A stretch of 64,000 nt of DNA from Neurospora intermedia (taxonomy: Eukaryota; Ascomycota; Sordariomycetes; Sordariales; Sordariaceae): positions 1,240,001 through 1,304,000 of the forward strand of contig BTPP01000009.1 in assembly GCA_037102815.1 (NCBI GenBank). The letters are read 5' to 3'. The notes under the pieces are model-generated. The model had not been told where the DNA came from. It searched no databases and saw nothing but the letters and a program-made list of their open reading frames with translations. Made by a program: the position numbers and the translations under genes. Of this stretch, positions 11,280 to 25,148 are shown piece by piece (position 1 is the first letter of the stretch; the number at the start of each line of letters is the position of its first letter).

Positions 11280-14200
11280 CCATTCCTCCTGCGTTATCGT
11301 CTAGACTGGGCCCGTGCATAAAGCTTCTCTGACCAATCACTGCCGTTGTTTGGGCCTGCGGTCCCCGCAAAAAGCTATGCCTTCGTCTTATCGCGCTAGT
11401 CTTGGCAAGTCCAAAAGGGTGCCAACATAGGTTTTGTGACTGGGCTGATTTGCGGCGCACAAGTCTAATCCGCTCAACGTCCATCCAACGTCACGTCGTC
11501 AGCTCGAGCCTTCAATTCTGACTGATTTCTGGCTTCATCTGCCATAATTTCCCTTCAATAGCCTTGCCGTATATACTACATCTACTTGATTCACTTCTTC
11601 ATACTCTGCTGCTCTATTGCTGTTATGACCCTAGTGAGCGTGTCATGTCCGATTTGGGGCGCGCGTTTGCCGTTCACACCAGCACCATACCAACACCAAC
11701 GCCCACGCCCACGCCCGTGAGCCCTTTGACTGCCTGACCATTCGAACGACCACAGGTAATGGGATAAGACCGCCTGCAAGACATCACAGTTTCAGCAGAA
11801 AAAGATATGAACGTGCCAAGCTCCCCTCCTCGAGGTGATATTACTTGAAGGGCTGAACTACCACACCTGTCTGAGTCTACTATCCCAAGTCACACTCACA
11901 CACTCACACTCGTCCACTTCGAGAGCTGCCTCCGACGAACAGCTTGTTCACCAAGTTCTACTCCCCTCAAGTACAATTGGGAACCAAGCACACTCTATCC
12001 AGATGATCAGCTCTGCCCCTCCAAGACAGCATGGCAAGTCGCCCCAATGGTTGGCCCTCCTTTCCTCCTTGATGCTCATGATTGCTGACGTACCGCGTGC
12101 TACTACGTGATTGATGCTCAGACTTGCTTTTCTGGTACCAACAACGCCTTGTTGAAAGACCCCTGCATTCATCGGATGGGGTTTATTTGCTGCCAGCTAC
12201 TGCATTTCACGTCAGCCGTCAACGCAGTCTACACTTTGGTGCTACCCACCCGGCATCTTGGGGTCCAAGGTTTTCAGCTTCGAGTTCGTCCCGGGTCCTG
12301 GAACGAAGAACGTAGCATCTTCATCCTTCCATAAGACAATGTGCTGCCACAGTGCTGCAACACCAACTACAGCCGTCGTCTACGCATTGTATGGTGTCCT
12401 TCGGGTACCACCCGGTTGTATCATCTCTCCCTTCTGGATGCACTGGAAACGCTGACGCAACCGAGAGCATCACCCCATGGCAAGCGGGTGTTCTCCGGCT
12501 CTACCCACCATGTGCGACTTCCACAAGAGGCCTCAAAGGACCGCACTCATTGTGATGAGCGTGAGGCTCACATGTCGCCCAACCCTGCAGCCAACACCTG
12601 GGCGGCACCAATTCCTGGAACAGCTCCCGGAAGTAGTTCAAAGTACTTCCACTTGCCTTGCCGTTGTAACGCGTCATCGCGATGCTTCATGAGTTGACTT
12701 ACACCAACATGATACAATGGCCTCCTGGTACGACGCGCTCTTCAGACAACCTTTGCCCCAGGATAGCTTGATCACGCTCGCAGGCAAGTTGTCTTCTCAC
12801 ACCTGTATCAAGTTTTGACTAACTTTCACGGGTTTCCCAGATGGACGCGTTCCGCTTCTCCTGAACAAACCATGTGACAACCGCTGAAATGCAGTTGCTC
12901 AGCATACTGACAGCTGCAGCCGTCCCGGCCACCCTGCCCCCAAAGGACGGCCTCCCAATCTTCTTCAACGGGACGGGAAGGCCCGGAATGGCTGCCTCAG
13001 TTTCTAGAGCTACACGACGATCAGGCCGACTCAGCTTCGTGTCACCCTCTGTGCTCTCGGGGTTTTAGGTGGACAGAAACCCCGCCTTAACAGCTACGAG
13101 GCTTGCGGCAACATAGCACACTAATCGAGAGCCGTTGTGACGTCGCCGGCGGCTGAGAGGCTTCGGGGCTCAACTTGATACCGGCACACCTTCGGAGGGT
13201 TCACCTGCCCTTTGTCCCATCTTGACCACCTTCCACAACTGCCCCGCCTTCAGGCCACCATCTCCATCGGATTCTTTCTGTGGCTGTACCAATTTTTCAC
13301 TAGCCATAGGCCTGTGAGGTGCTTCGTGATGCGCCTGACTTGCTTCTACACATGGTGGCGTCTCTTGTTAGCCGGAGCAGTGTCACCAAGATGATTTTCG
13401 TCACCCCTATCTAATGGCTGCAATTGGGTACCTTGTCTGATGCAAGATTGACAAGCGGGGCACCTTTCCAGACTTGGACGACCGACTGTTGTCTCTCCTC
13501 TAGAGAAAGGCACTCGTACCACCTTGGACTGGCTCGCTCTGGCCAGCATTCCCTTGTGCCGATGCGATTACGTGCCGCGCCAGCGAGCGACAGGGATTGG
13601 CGCAATACCGGGTCAACCGAGCTGACTTCGAGGCAATACCACTCTCAAGTACCTAGAGATATTCTTTGAAGGACCCCTAGGCCCCTAGAGGACCACCACC
13701 GGAGGCAGAGACAGCTGGCTACCGGCCATCTGCCTTTCTTTTGGATAATCAATGGACCCCAAGTCGACATCTTCTCGACTTGACGATACTGTTCATGGAA
13801 CAACTAGGAAATGACCAGCGAGCCTCATCATGAGATGGCGAAACCCTTCATGGGTGTATAGCTCCTCTACGTCAAGCACTTCTTCGATGAACACATGGTC
13901 CTATGAGAGAACAAACAAGATTCAAGTTGATGGTCTCCTCAGTGGTTGCACCGGAAAATCCTGCGATAGAACGCGACTAAGTGTGGGGATGGCATTGACT
14001 GTGTTTCTAACTGTCATGAACGCACTCTGATGCTGGCAGAGCTCTTCGTTGCGCAGACATGACGAAGAATAATATTCAGTTTTCTTTCGAGAGGAGGAAT
14101 AAGAAAAAGAATGTTCAGAAATGGCAGTCGGCCCCGAAACACCACCCGAGGGACAACAAGTGTAGTAACCAGGCGCTTCCCCGTTCCTCAGTCGAGTGGA

Positions 14201-15081
14201 TGCGGTTGCAATGTTGAATTGTGCGGCAGTGCGGCAACCTTTGGAATACCGTTATGACTGGAAACTGAAGGAAGAAAGTCGCATGCCCCGAGTGAATGAG
14301 GGTGGGTCAATGGAGTTGCCGCTCTCCTTAACCCAGGCGGAGCCTCAATTGTTGGAAGTCACTTCACGTCACCTCCCGCAAACGGCGGCACGTTGTTGAT
14401 TCCCGGTGGAGTGGATTTCACCACCGGGCAACAACCGCCAACAACTAACCGACGCGACTTGCCATCGCCCACCGCCGTTCTGCAACGGGTAGGGAACCTG
14501 GCAACGAACGGGCGGCGCTTGTCCTTTGGCCGCGACAGCTGACGAACCTTCTTCCTCGGGTCGCCAGTGGAAGTGAATTGTATCTCTGCGGCTCTGGGAT
14601 CCAGTTCTGGCCCGCAGGTTTGGCACCCACCATCGAATTCGACCTTCACTACCGCGGTGGTCACCGCCTTCCTTCTGCCCACTCGCCCTTCACTCAATGC
14701 CCGGCGAAAACGATTTCTACTAGTACCCCTCCAGTCGTGCCTGGACTTCGCTCTCTCCCAACCCGACTTCCACCCTCTTCTTCTTCGTACAAATACCACA
14801 CAAAAACAACCCACCCTTCCTTTCGAAACAACTTCTCCTCTGCCACTTAGCAGAGCATTTCGGCATTGGCTTTCTCCGTCTTCTTGCTTACCAGCATTTT
14901 CTTTCGGTACCAAGTACATACCTGCGCCTTCTCTGCGAGAACGACGACTCACGACTCACGACCTGAGGAACGACTTTCTTTTCTGTTCTCTTGCATTTCG
15001 GCGTTCGGTTCAGTACTAGATATCTAATTTCTCTCGCCCTACCAATACTCCTAGAACTACAAGAATCTCACCACAATCATA

Positions 15082-18000
15082 ATGTCTTACAAGATTCCGC
15101 TGTCTGAGCCCATCGCCATTGTGGGCAGCAGCTGCCGCTTTACGGGCGAAGCCACATCCCCCGCCAAGCTGTGGGAGCTTCTGAAGGACCCCAAGGATCT
15201 TACGCGCGAAGTCCCCAAGAATCGGTTCAACGTCGAGGGCTTCTACCACCCCGATGGCGAGTATCACGGCACTACCAACTCGGCCAAGGCCTACTTCCTC
15301 GAACAGGACCATCGCCTCTTCGATGCCAGCTTCTTCAACATCACCCCGAAGGAGGCTGAGGCTATTGATCCCCAACAGCGCATGCTGCTAGAGGTAGTGT
15401 ACGAGGCTCTCGAGTCTGCTGGCTACACCCTCCAGGATTACTCTGGCAAGAAGGTCGCCGTCTTCGCTGGTGTGATGACGGCCGATTACGACACCCTTTC
15501 TCAGCGCGATGATCTTTCCGTCAGCCAGTACTACGCCACTGGCAATGCTCGCTCCATCATTTCGAACCGCGTGTCCTACTTCTTCAACTTCCATGGTCCT
15601 TCTATGACCATTGACACTGCCTGCTCTTCCAGTCTGGTCGCCCTTCACCAGGCCGTCCTCTCTCTCCGCTCGGGCGAGGCTGAGATGGCATGTGTTTCAG
15701 GTGTCAACTTGATTCTCACCCCTGAGCAGTTCGTCGTCGAGTCTAGCTTGCACATGCTTAGTCCCACTGGCCGCTGCCACATGTGGGATGATCGCGCTGA
15801 CGGTTATGCACGTGGCGAGGGTGTCGCCGCGATCTTCATCAAGCCTCTCAGCAAGGCTTTGGCCGACGGTGATCGTATCGAGGCCATCATTCGCGAGACC
15901 GGTGTCAACTCCGACGGCCGCAGCAAGGGCATCACCATGCCCAACTGGGAGGCACAGTCCGCCCTGATCCAAGACACCTATCGTCGCTCGGGCTTGAACG
16001 CCAGAGACCCCATTGATCGTTGCCAATTCTTCGAGGCTCATGGTACCGGCACTGCTGCTGGTGGTAAGTTTTCTTCCCTTCATCTCTCAACTCGATCAAA
16101 TCAGCTCACAATTTTCCGCAGATCCCAATGAGGCTAGAGCGATTGAGGATGCCTTTTTCGGCCGTAACGTCAGCAATTCGAGCCAAGACACGGCCGAAGT
16201 GTCAAAGCTACTTGTGGGCTCTGTCAAGACTGTCATCGGTCACACCGAAGGTGCCGCCGGATTGGCCGGTCTCTTCAAGGTGGTTCATGCCATGATCAAT
16301 GGCACTGTGCCTCCTAACTTGCACTTCAATAGACTGCAGCCAGCTGTCGCCAAGTATTACTCGCACCTTCATGTGCCCACCAAGGCCCTTGCCTGGCCTT
16401 CTGTCGCGGCCGGACAGCCCAGACGTGCCACTGTCAATTCCTTCGGATTCGGAGGAACCAACTCAACGGCAATTTGCGTAAGTTTCACGAACCTTCGGTT
16501 GTCTTGCTGCCTGATCTAATTCTAATGGTTCTGTAGGAGATGTACGTTCCGGAGATCCATGACCCGGTCGCCAAGGTCTTTGCTCCGACCCTCATCACGC
16601 CCAAGCTCATCGATTCGGGCTCTCTCACGGCTGATGGTCAGATTCGTCTGCCCCTGGTTCTTTCCGCCAGCTCGCCCAGGTCTATGGGCGCTGTTGCGAA
16701 GTGCTATCGCGATTACCTCGCGCAGCAGGTGTCATTGCCTCTTGAGGAGGCTGCGTGGTATGCTTACAAGAACCGCACCGCATTCCCTTACCGCACTGCC
16801 GTTACTGGATCTTCATTGTCGGACATCATGAAGGGTCTCGACACCTTGATTGCCAAGGCCGAGGCTGGCAAAGCAGCTACTATCAGTGTCCGCGCTCGCC
16901 CTGAGACCGACATTCCCAAAATCTTGGGTATTTTTACCGGCCAAGGTGCTCAGTGGGCCACCATGTCTCGTGGTTTACTGCAGAGCAACAACGTTTATGC
17001 TCAGTCCATTCGCAACCTCGACCAGGTCCTTCAGGCCTGTCCTCATCCGCCCTCGTGGTTCCTTGAACAGGAGATCATGGCCGACGCAAGTCTCTCTAGA
17101 GTTGGGAAGGCGGCCATCTCCCAGCCTCTCTGCACCGCGGTCCAGATCGCCCTCATCGATCTTCTCGCTCACTTGGGCATTACTTTCCACACCGTTGTCG
17201 GTCATTCATCCGGCGAAATTGCTGCGGCTTACGCGGCGGGCAAACTTTCAGCTCGCGATTCGATTCTCATCTCGTATTATCGCGGAAAATACGCCCACCT
17301 CGCCAGCGGTGCCCAGGGCAGCCTGGGTGGCATGATGGCTGCAGGTTTGACGAAGGCAGAAGCCGAAGAGCTTTGCGCCCTGCCTCAGTTTGACAACCGC
17401 GTTTGCGTTGCTGCCAGCAACGGACCCAGCAGTGTCACCTTGTCAGGCGACCTTGACATTGTGCAAAAGGTCCATGATCACCTTGTCGACGAGAAGAAGT
17501 TTGCGAGGATGCTGCAGGTCGACACAGCCTATCACTCGCCTCACATGGTGCGCCCTGCTAATGAGTACATTGAGGCCCTCAAGGCTTGCAACATTGCTCC
17601 ATTGCAGGATGGCAACGGCACCACCTGGGTGTCCAGCGTCTACGGTCATGGTGAACCCACGTCGGAAGAGCTCGCGTCCTCCTACTGGCGCGACAACATG
17701 GTCAATGCAGTCCTTTTCTTTGAGGCTGTCAGCACTGCTCTGGAAGGACAAGGTCCCTTTGACTGTGCCATCGAGGTTGGACCTCACGCTGCCCTGCGCG
17801 GCCCCGTCATTCAGACCATGAAGGCCAAATCGGGAGAGGCCATTATCTACTCTGGTCTTCTCGACAGGAAGCTCGACGATCGCATTGCTTTTGCGGACTT
17901 CTTGGGCTGGATGTGGTCCAACTTTGGCTCATCATCATCATTGATTGAGAAGTTTGTTCAGAGCTCAGTCAATCCTGAATTGGCTCACCTTCGTTTCCAG

Positions 18001-21000
18001 CAGGGCCCCAATTACCCTTGGGACCACTCGCATACCTACTACCGCGAGTCACGCATTTCTCGTCAGTATCACTTCAGGACCCACAAACCTCATGAGCTTC
18101 TTGGTATTCGTACCAGGGATGACAACGAGCATGAGCTCAGATGGCGCAACATCATGAAGTACGCCAAGCTTCCATGGGCCCAGGGCCACAAATTCCAAGG
18201 ACAGGCGCTGCTTCCGGCTTCAGCATACTGTATCATGGTTTTGGATGCTGCACGCGTCCTCTTGGGCAACCGCGCCGCTTCTGTTGTCGAGCTGCGCGAC
18301 TTGAAGTTTATGGCTGGCATCACGCTCGAGCCTGAGTCTCCCGGTGTTGAGACCCTCTTCTCTTTGGTGGTGTCCAATTCTCCCAAGGATGCCTCAACTA
18401 TTCAGGCCTCGTTCACGCTGACCTCGGCGCCTGCTGACGGCACCATTGACATGAAGCTGAACTTCAGTGGACAACTTCATATCGTCCTGGGAGAGAAGTC
18501 TCCCAACGCACTTGACCATCGTCCCGCGAAGCGCGCTGAGACCCTCACCGCCCAACCCGAGGCGTTCTACAAGATGATGGCAGGCACAGGTCTGGATTAT
18601 AACGGACCTTTCAAGGGATTGACGGCCATTGAGCGTCGCTACCAGTTTTCCTCTGGCACTGTGAAGAGGTTCCATGCAGATGACCAGACTGGCTTGGACA
18701 TCAGCCCTGCCACGCTGGACAGCTGCTTGCAGACTGCGTTCCTCACTGTTTCTTCCCCTGGTGATGGGTAAGTTTCCTCTTCTGTTTGTTAATCGTTCAC
18801 CGTCTTACTAACCGCTTTCATAGGTCTCTATGGACTTCATTCCTTCCTAAGGTGATGAGTCGTGTCAAATTCAACCTTGCTACCTGCCGTAGCGGTGCGC
18901 GCGATGATAACCTCGCTGTTGATGCCTATCTCACCAAAGGCGTTCCTTTCTCCAAGACGGCTGCAGCCTCTTTCACAGCTGAGATCAACATCTTCAACCC
19001 CGAGGGCGACTTGGAGATTCAAATTGAGGGTCTCACCGTTGGCTCCTTCACATCGACTCGCCCCGAAAATGATAAGGAGCTTTATCTCACTACCGTCTAC
19101 GAACTCGATCCTGAGGATGAGATCGTTGCTTCTCCACCGGAAGCCCTCAATGGCGTGAGCCCCATGCTCTTTGAGAGCTGTGCCAGAGTTGCCTCGTTTT
19201 ACGTTGAGCGTGCTGCGCTTGAACGCCTCAAGGAGACGCCCAGGGATCTGCTTGAGCCAGCAGGTTACCAGACCGAGACTCGTTTGGTGTCCAACTCCTG
19301 GCCCAACGAGACCGAGCAGAGTCTGGAGAAGTTCATCCGTTCTTCGCCCTATTTCATGACTCTCGACTTTGTTCGCCACCTGGGAGAGAATCTCCCTGAC
19401 GTCCTTCCTGGCATGCTCCCTACCTTGGTTCAAGAGGCACAGCAGCTCGCCTATTTTCAGAAGCAGGTCGGCCGTGTTGTTCGCCAGATCGTTCACAAGT
19501 ACCCTCGCATGAACATCCTTGGCCTGACTGATCCCGAATTGGGCTTGACCGAGCATATCATGGCAGCACTCGATGGATCGTTCCTTAGCTACCACATTGG
19601 TGGCAAGCCTGAGACAAACCTCAAGGAGCGCACTCCTCTTGCCGAAGGGATTCGCAAGAAGATCATGATTGACGAGGTCGACTTCGAGGGCGATGCTGAA
19701 TCTGTCGGAGGACCTTATGATCTTGTGGTTCTCAACACGTCCATCCTTGAGAACAAGAAGACTCATTCCGCGTTACAGCTTATCAGGGATTCGATGCGTC
19801 CTGGCGGCTTCCTTGTTGTCGTCCATGCATCTCGTACTCCACTCAAGGAGAGAATGCTTCGTTGCGCTGGCCGTACCTCGAGCGACGACGGAATCGCCAC
19901 ACCTCCTGACTGGCCTGATCTCATCGAGGAATGCGGATTCGAGAACACAGCTAAGAACTCGGATATGTGGTTCAATCCTGGATTCACCCTCAGCGTAAGA
20001 CAGGCAATGTCACAGAGGAAGAAGCAACTGCTCTGGCCTCTGCATCACGCCACCGCAACTCCTCTTGTGAAGCACCTTTTGATTGTGGGTGGTAAGAAGG
20101 TCTGGACGTCTTGCATTTCCTCTGGTGTTTTCGAGGAACTTGCATCTTTCTGTGGAAAGATCACCGCTGTCGACTCCCTGGAGGATATCCACAATGATGA
20201 GTTGCTCTCATCTTGCACCGCAGCCATCATCCTCGGTGATATCGATCAGCCTATTCTTGCCGATATGACCGCCGAGCGGATGAACACCATTCGGTCCTTG
20301 CTGCGTCCCCAAATGCTTATCATGTGGGTTACCCATAACGCCAGGTTCAACAACCCTGATCATGCCGCATCGCTTGGCTTTACTCGAACGGTTACCGGTG
20401 AAGTCCCTGGCTTGCATATACAGGTGCTCGATCTGGACACCATCGATACTTGCCCGGCTGTTCGTGCCGTGTGCAAGACATTTGCTCGCTTCATCGTTTA
20501 TTTTCTGGGTGTCAAGAATGAGGACGATGAGCCCTTGTGGATTCGCGAGCACGAGGTGCACGTCGAGGGTGGCCGCTTGATCGTTCCTCGCGTTCTCCCA
20601 TGGAAAGAGGGTAATCAGCGTGTCAATGCGCCACGCCGCGTGGTGACCGATACAGTCAACACTCTGGAAGACGTTGTTGAGGTCCTTGCTTCAGCTTCTG
20701 GCCGGTACGAGACTCGGGTCGAGAAGAGCGATTCCTATCCTTCGCACGCCGAATCGGCGATGCACGTGGACTACAGCACTGTCAATGTGTTCAACGTTGG
20801 AGACATTTGCTCTGGTCATATCTGCATTGGCCGCAACAACGAGACTGGCAAGGCTCAAGTTGCCCTCTCCAAATCGAACAAGTCCTTCATTTCGACGGCC
20901 TCTACAATCTTCAGCACGCTCCCTGAAGGCACTGTCGGCGTCTGTGAGCCGCTCTACCTTAGCTTGCTCAGTCGGTACATTTACGCTCTCACTCTTGTCG

Positions 21001-22961
21001 CCCTGGCTAATGGCAGGGCTGTCATGATCATCGAGCCTGATGGCCTCCTCTTCCAATGCGCCAAGGAAGTTTTCAGCAACCGCGGCATCTGGTTTATGGG
21101 TGCTTCCATGGATGAGCGTCGTAGCCTAGTTGTTCCCGATATGGCCTTCGTTCATTCACAGTCGACTTCAAGGCAGATCAAGGCCCTCTATCCCCTCGAC
21201 GGGGTTTGCATTGTCAACATGCTGCCCAAGGCTCACGACGTCTCTCGCATGCTTGTTGACTCGGTGCCTGAGAATTGCAAGTATCTCACTCAGGATAAAC
21301 TTATCTCGACTCACTTCACGGCGCATCCCAACGCGGCATTCGTTCAGAAGCTATGGGAAGAGGCTGTGACACTTGCTTACAACAGCATGAAGAGCATGCT
21401 GCTTGATGCCATCGAGCCTTCTTTCGACATTCTGGACCCCATCACTTTGCCCAAGTTGCTTGACTCTGCTGCGTCTTGTGAGGCTTTCCAGATGCTCGAC
21501 TGGAAGGCCGAGAGGTCTATCGCTCACATGATCAAGCCTACCGTGGGTGAGAAGATGCTTCGCCCTAACAGGACCTATGTCCTGGTTGGCATTACTCGCG
21601 ACATGGGCCAGAGCCTCTGCTCTCTCTTCATCGAGCAGGGTGCTCGTCATCTTGTCTTGTGCAGTCGAAACCCCCCGAAGGAGCAGCCTCAGTGGCAGAA
21701 GGAGCTCAATGCTCGCGGCATCAAGGTCAAGTTTGAGGCGATGGATGTTACCAACCTCAACACGGTGATTGCCTTCAAGACGAAGCTTGCCGAAGATTCT
21801 TGGCCGCCTGTCGGAGGCGTGGTCAACGGTGCCATGGTTCTTGACGACCGTGTGTTCTCCGAGATGTCCGTCGAGACTTGGAATCGTGTCATGAATCCCA
21901 AGGTGGTTGGTTCCAAGAATCTCGATACGGTCTTCGACTCTCCAGATATGGATTTTTTTATCATGACCTCCTCTTTCGCTGCCATTGGCGGCCATGCCGG
22001 TCAATCGAACTATGCCGCGGCTAACATGTACATGAACGGCATTGCCGCTTCTCGTCGTTGCCGCGGACTGCCGGCCACGGCTCTGAACATTGGGGTCGTC
22101 TACGGCCTTGGCTTCTTGCACCGTGAGAAGGACGATCTGTACGCCGGTCTCGAGCGTGAGGGATACCCGCCCATTTCCGAGCGTGATCTTCATCATATGT
22201 TCCTCGAGGCCATTGCTGCGGGAAAGCCTGTGGGACACACCGTCTACGACATCACTACGGGCATGAACCGATTCCGCATGGACGCACCGAATCAGCACTG
22301 GCAGCTCGATCCTCGTTTCTCTCATAATACCCTCCCCGAGGAGGACGACACCGCCGCTGGTTCTGCCGGCCAGCAGATCAAGTCTCTTGCCGAGGATCTT
22401 GATGCTGCCACCACCAAAGAAGACGTGATGAAGGTGTACGTGCCTGCCTTCATCGGCCGCTTGGAGGCACTTCTGCAGATTGCCGAGGGCGAAATCACAC
22501 CTGCCAACAGCGTCACTGAGCTTGGTGTCGACTCTCTTATCGCAGTCGAAATCCGCTCCTGGATTTGGAAGACGGTCGCTCAAGATGTTGCGGTTATGAA
22601 GATCCTTAGCGCTACCAGCATTGCCCAGTTGTGCGAGGGAATTGCCAGTGATCTTTTGGTCGCCCGCGGAGCTGCAGCCAAGGAGTCTACTGCTCCTACT
22701 GAACAGAAGGAGACTTCCGCTGGCTCTCAAACTTCGCAGGCTGCCAGTGGCTCGGTCAAGTCGGCTCTGAGCACTACTCCATCTCTCGAGGCTTCGGCTA
22801 GCACTTTGACTGAAGCCACTGTGGTTTCGATTGTCAGCACTTCCACCGTGGTTTCCAGTGCCAGCACTGCCACCAGCGTTGATGGTGACGCTGACGAGGA
22901 TAACGCCTTGTCGGCTAGTTGGGAGGACGTAGGAAAGAAGGAGTCTTCCATTTTTCTCTGA
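15082..22961 (+). CDS. Reducing type I polyketide synthase, 2568 aa
   Basis: This is an iterative PKS that builds a partly reduced polyketide on its own carrier domain. Exons are 15082-16063, 16122-16477, 16537-18767 and 18824-22961; all joins keep frame and have GTAAGT donors. KS (about 8-450) has Cys181 (DTACSSS), EAHGTGT and [11 protein letters not shown] (about 575-890) has Ser670 (GHSSGE). DH has His997 ([10 protein letters not shown]) and Asp1174 (ATLDSC). The region of about 1300-1560 sits where the C-methyltransferase belongs, but its SAM glycine motif is lost ([10 protein letters not shown]). KR (about 2107-2290) keeps Ser2240 and Tyr2253, although its dinucleotide motif reads [11 protein letters not shown] has Ser2427 (GVDSLIAVE). 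No enoylreductase motif, thioesterase or reductase is seen, and a Ser/Thr-rich tail of about 110 residues ends the protein. No tailoring genes adjoin. It may correspond to N. crassa NCU08399 (recalled, unchecked). The PKS call is certain; the product is unknown. Confidence 0.95.
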
Positions 22962-25140
22962 GCGATGGATGGATGGTTCGATTTTTCGGTGCGATTTGGT
23001 TTGATGGTTCGACTTTCTGATGGTTCGGCTTGGTTTCTTTTCATTCTCTCCACTACTTGTTGTTCATTCTCTTCTCTTCCACTATACTAGAGTGGGATAT
23101 TCTTTTCTAGATCTTTTTGCACTTGCTCTCACGAGCTGGCTAGATAGTCACGGTCACTATACCCTCGGTAACCTACTACATGGATTCGGCGTTTTGCTTG
23201 ATAACTAAGGGTTTCAATGGTTTTGCAGTCATAGGTTGCCGAACGGATATAGGTCGGACATGGCGTACTCATTTGCGAACACTGTGCTCCGAATACAAGG
23301 ACAAGTGGGAAAGAGTTCGTTAATATAGTTCTCGGAACAGACAAAACCGGTATAACTTGTATGGTTCCATTTCGGTGAAGAAGTGAGTGCCAGCCATGTC
23401 TTTCTACTTACTATTGTTCCTAGCTGCGGCGAAGAGTGACCATGCAGGCACTGATCACAGTGTGTTTCCTGAGTCTGTCATTTGAGAGAGACTTCAGGGC
23501 AATCAATCTTGGGTGATCCTAACTATCGTTGTACCGGGAACCACTCAACACATGATGATGTTTCAAAACTGCCGCCACGGGGAACCAAAACAGAGCAGGC
23601 ATGGTGATCTTATGCCGACTCATCCCTCATCTCGGTACTTTTGAGCCTGACCTTCCTAGTCAGCCACCAAGCTCGGGAGTTGTCTTTGACTTCGAGTACA
23701 TCGTGGTCTTTCAGCCTTATCCCGAACACCCTCAGTCGATCATATCCGCGGCGAGCCCCCAACACGGCAGGATGCGACAAGAAAGCATCGAGCTTATCTG
23801 TGGGATTCTCAGCGCTTTAGGCCCTAATGATCAAACATGAGGCATATTACACCTTGAGGTCTAGACGTAGTCCGACCAATGTAAAGAGCACTCAGAAAGG
23901 ATTCCCAGTTCCCTCCCACAAAGACGCTATGACTAGGTAGGTGACTTGAAGCACAACGCCGAGCATCATATGAACCCGGAGGAAGCCCGTCTCCTTGAGA
24001 CCAGCCGGACCGTTCGGCTTCAATCAATCAGTGGCAACGACAATGGCATTGACAAAGCTCGGGTGCCTGCCTTTGACCAAGTCTCAGGTTTTTCGAGGAT
24101 AGGCTAAGAACATGCTATGCTATACTGACTCGGCAGGATGGATTTACTTATCGATGTTAATAAACGACGTTGGGAGACCCGATTTTCCATTTTTCTATCC
24201 AAGCTTAGAGTAGGTAGGTATCGATCGCAAGTCAATTCGTTGGCTGCATCACCGATCTAGGTAGAATTTGTCGTCCATACGAGCTTAACACACACCTGCT
24301 AGCTAGTAAACACTCTGTGCCAGACACACGGCAGCGTGTATGTACTATATGACGTACAAAATTAATTTCGACGAAAGTGTACCGTACCGCGGCTGATATG
24401 TCGAGTTACCAAAAAATACACCTATCAAAATACACCTATCCAAACCTCGCTCAGTCTTCATGCCGGCGGAGAATTTGGTTCGTATAGCAGTCGGTAGGAG
24501 TTTTATGACAAACCACAGAACACCACTTCGTTTTGCAGGAGGGACAGAACCACCAACTGCATCCAACTCGCAGTTTACTATGCGCACGAAAACGACGATT
24601 GTTATCGCATTTCGCTCATTTGAGGACGCTCCGGCATTTTGAGGTGGTACTCTCATGGTCTTGAAACATCTTTTTCTCTTCTTGGCGGTGATGAGAAACC
24701 CCCCGCTCCTAAGCTTTTTCAATGTTGCTAGCATGCAGTCCGTCAACGTTGTGTATCACACGCTGTGGACCTTGCCCCTCACTCAAGTAGAAGGCAAGCC
24801 AAGGGGCTCAGGGAATACCAAGGGTCTTCTCATGCCGTGGGTGGGTAACTAAGCATTTGCCATTTCCCCTCATTACCTACTTCCGATTAGGAACATGCGG
24901 AACCAGACTTCCATCCCGCCCTCCCCATTCTCAATCTGGAATACGACACGGAAAAATTCGAGATCTGCGATGTTAGTACGGGGCACATGACTTCGTTTGG
25001 GAGAATGTGTGCCTTTGGACGGATGAAAAAAGCCCGAATTGTTTCCCGATTCGCGGCTTGGACTGTCTGCGTACGACTCCGAACGGGTCTGTTAGGTTTG
25101 GGTAGGATGAGGAGCAGCAAACGGACTATATGAAGAGGGG
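22962..25140. other. Intergenic gap, 2.2 kb
   Basis: This holds the PKS 3-prime region and the aldose 1-epimerase promoter. A perfect tandem duplication of a 14-mer (AAAATACACCTATC) occupies 24413-24440. No coding region is supported. Confidence 0.45.
24413..24440 (+). repeat. Tandem 14-bp repeat, two copies
   Basis: Two exact, adjoining copies of AAAATACACCTATC lie in the gap upstream of aldose 1-epimerase. No function is evident. Confidence 0.85.
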
Positions 25141-25148
25141 TATATAAG
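25141..25148 (+). promoter_or_regulatory. TATA box of the aldose 1-epimerase gene
   Basis: TATATAAG lies 110 bp upstream of the ATG at 25251, the expected range for a strong regulated fungal promoter. Confidence 0.55.

Larger units (their letters stand above)
9956..15081. other. Long intergenic region, 5.1 kb
   Basis: No protein gene is supported here. All frames are under 200 codons and lack family features. It holds a perfect 13-bp hairpin (10714-10744), an A-tract (10944-10975) and a 9-bp-arm palindrome (11260-11279). The last 0.5 kb is pyrimidine-rich and is probably the PKS promoter and leader. A non-coding RNA is possible but not shown. Confidence 0.4.

Noticed and set aside
14359-14952. 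197-codon minus frame upstream of the PKS
   Set aside because: It is antisense to the likely pyrimidine-rich PKS leader, which creates Arg/Gly-rich shadow frames.
21351-22730. 459-codon antisense frame within the PKS
   Set aside because: It is a shadow of the KR-ACP coding region with no family features of its own.
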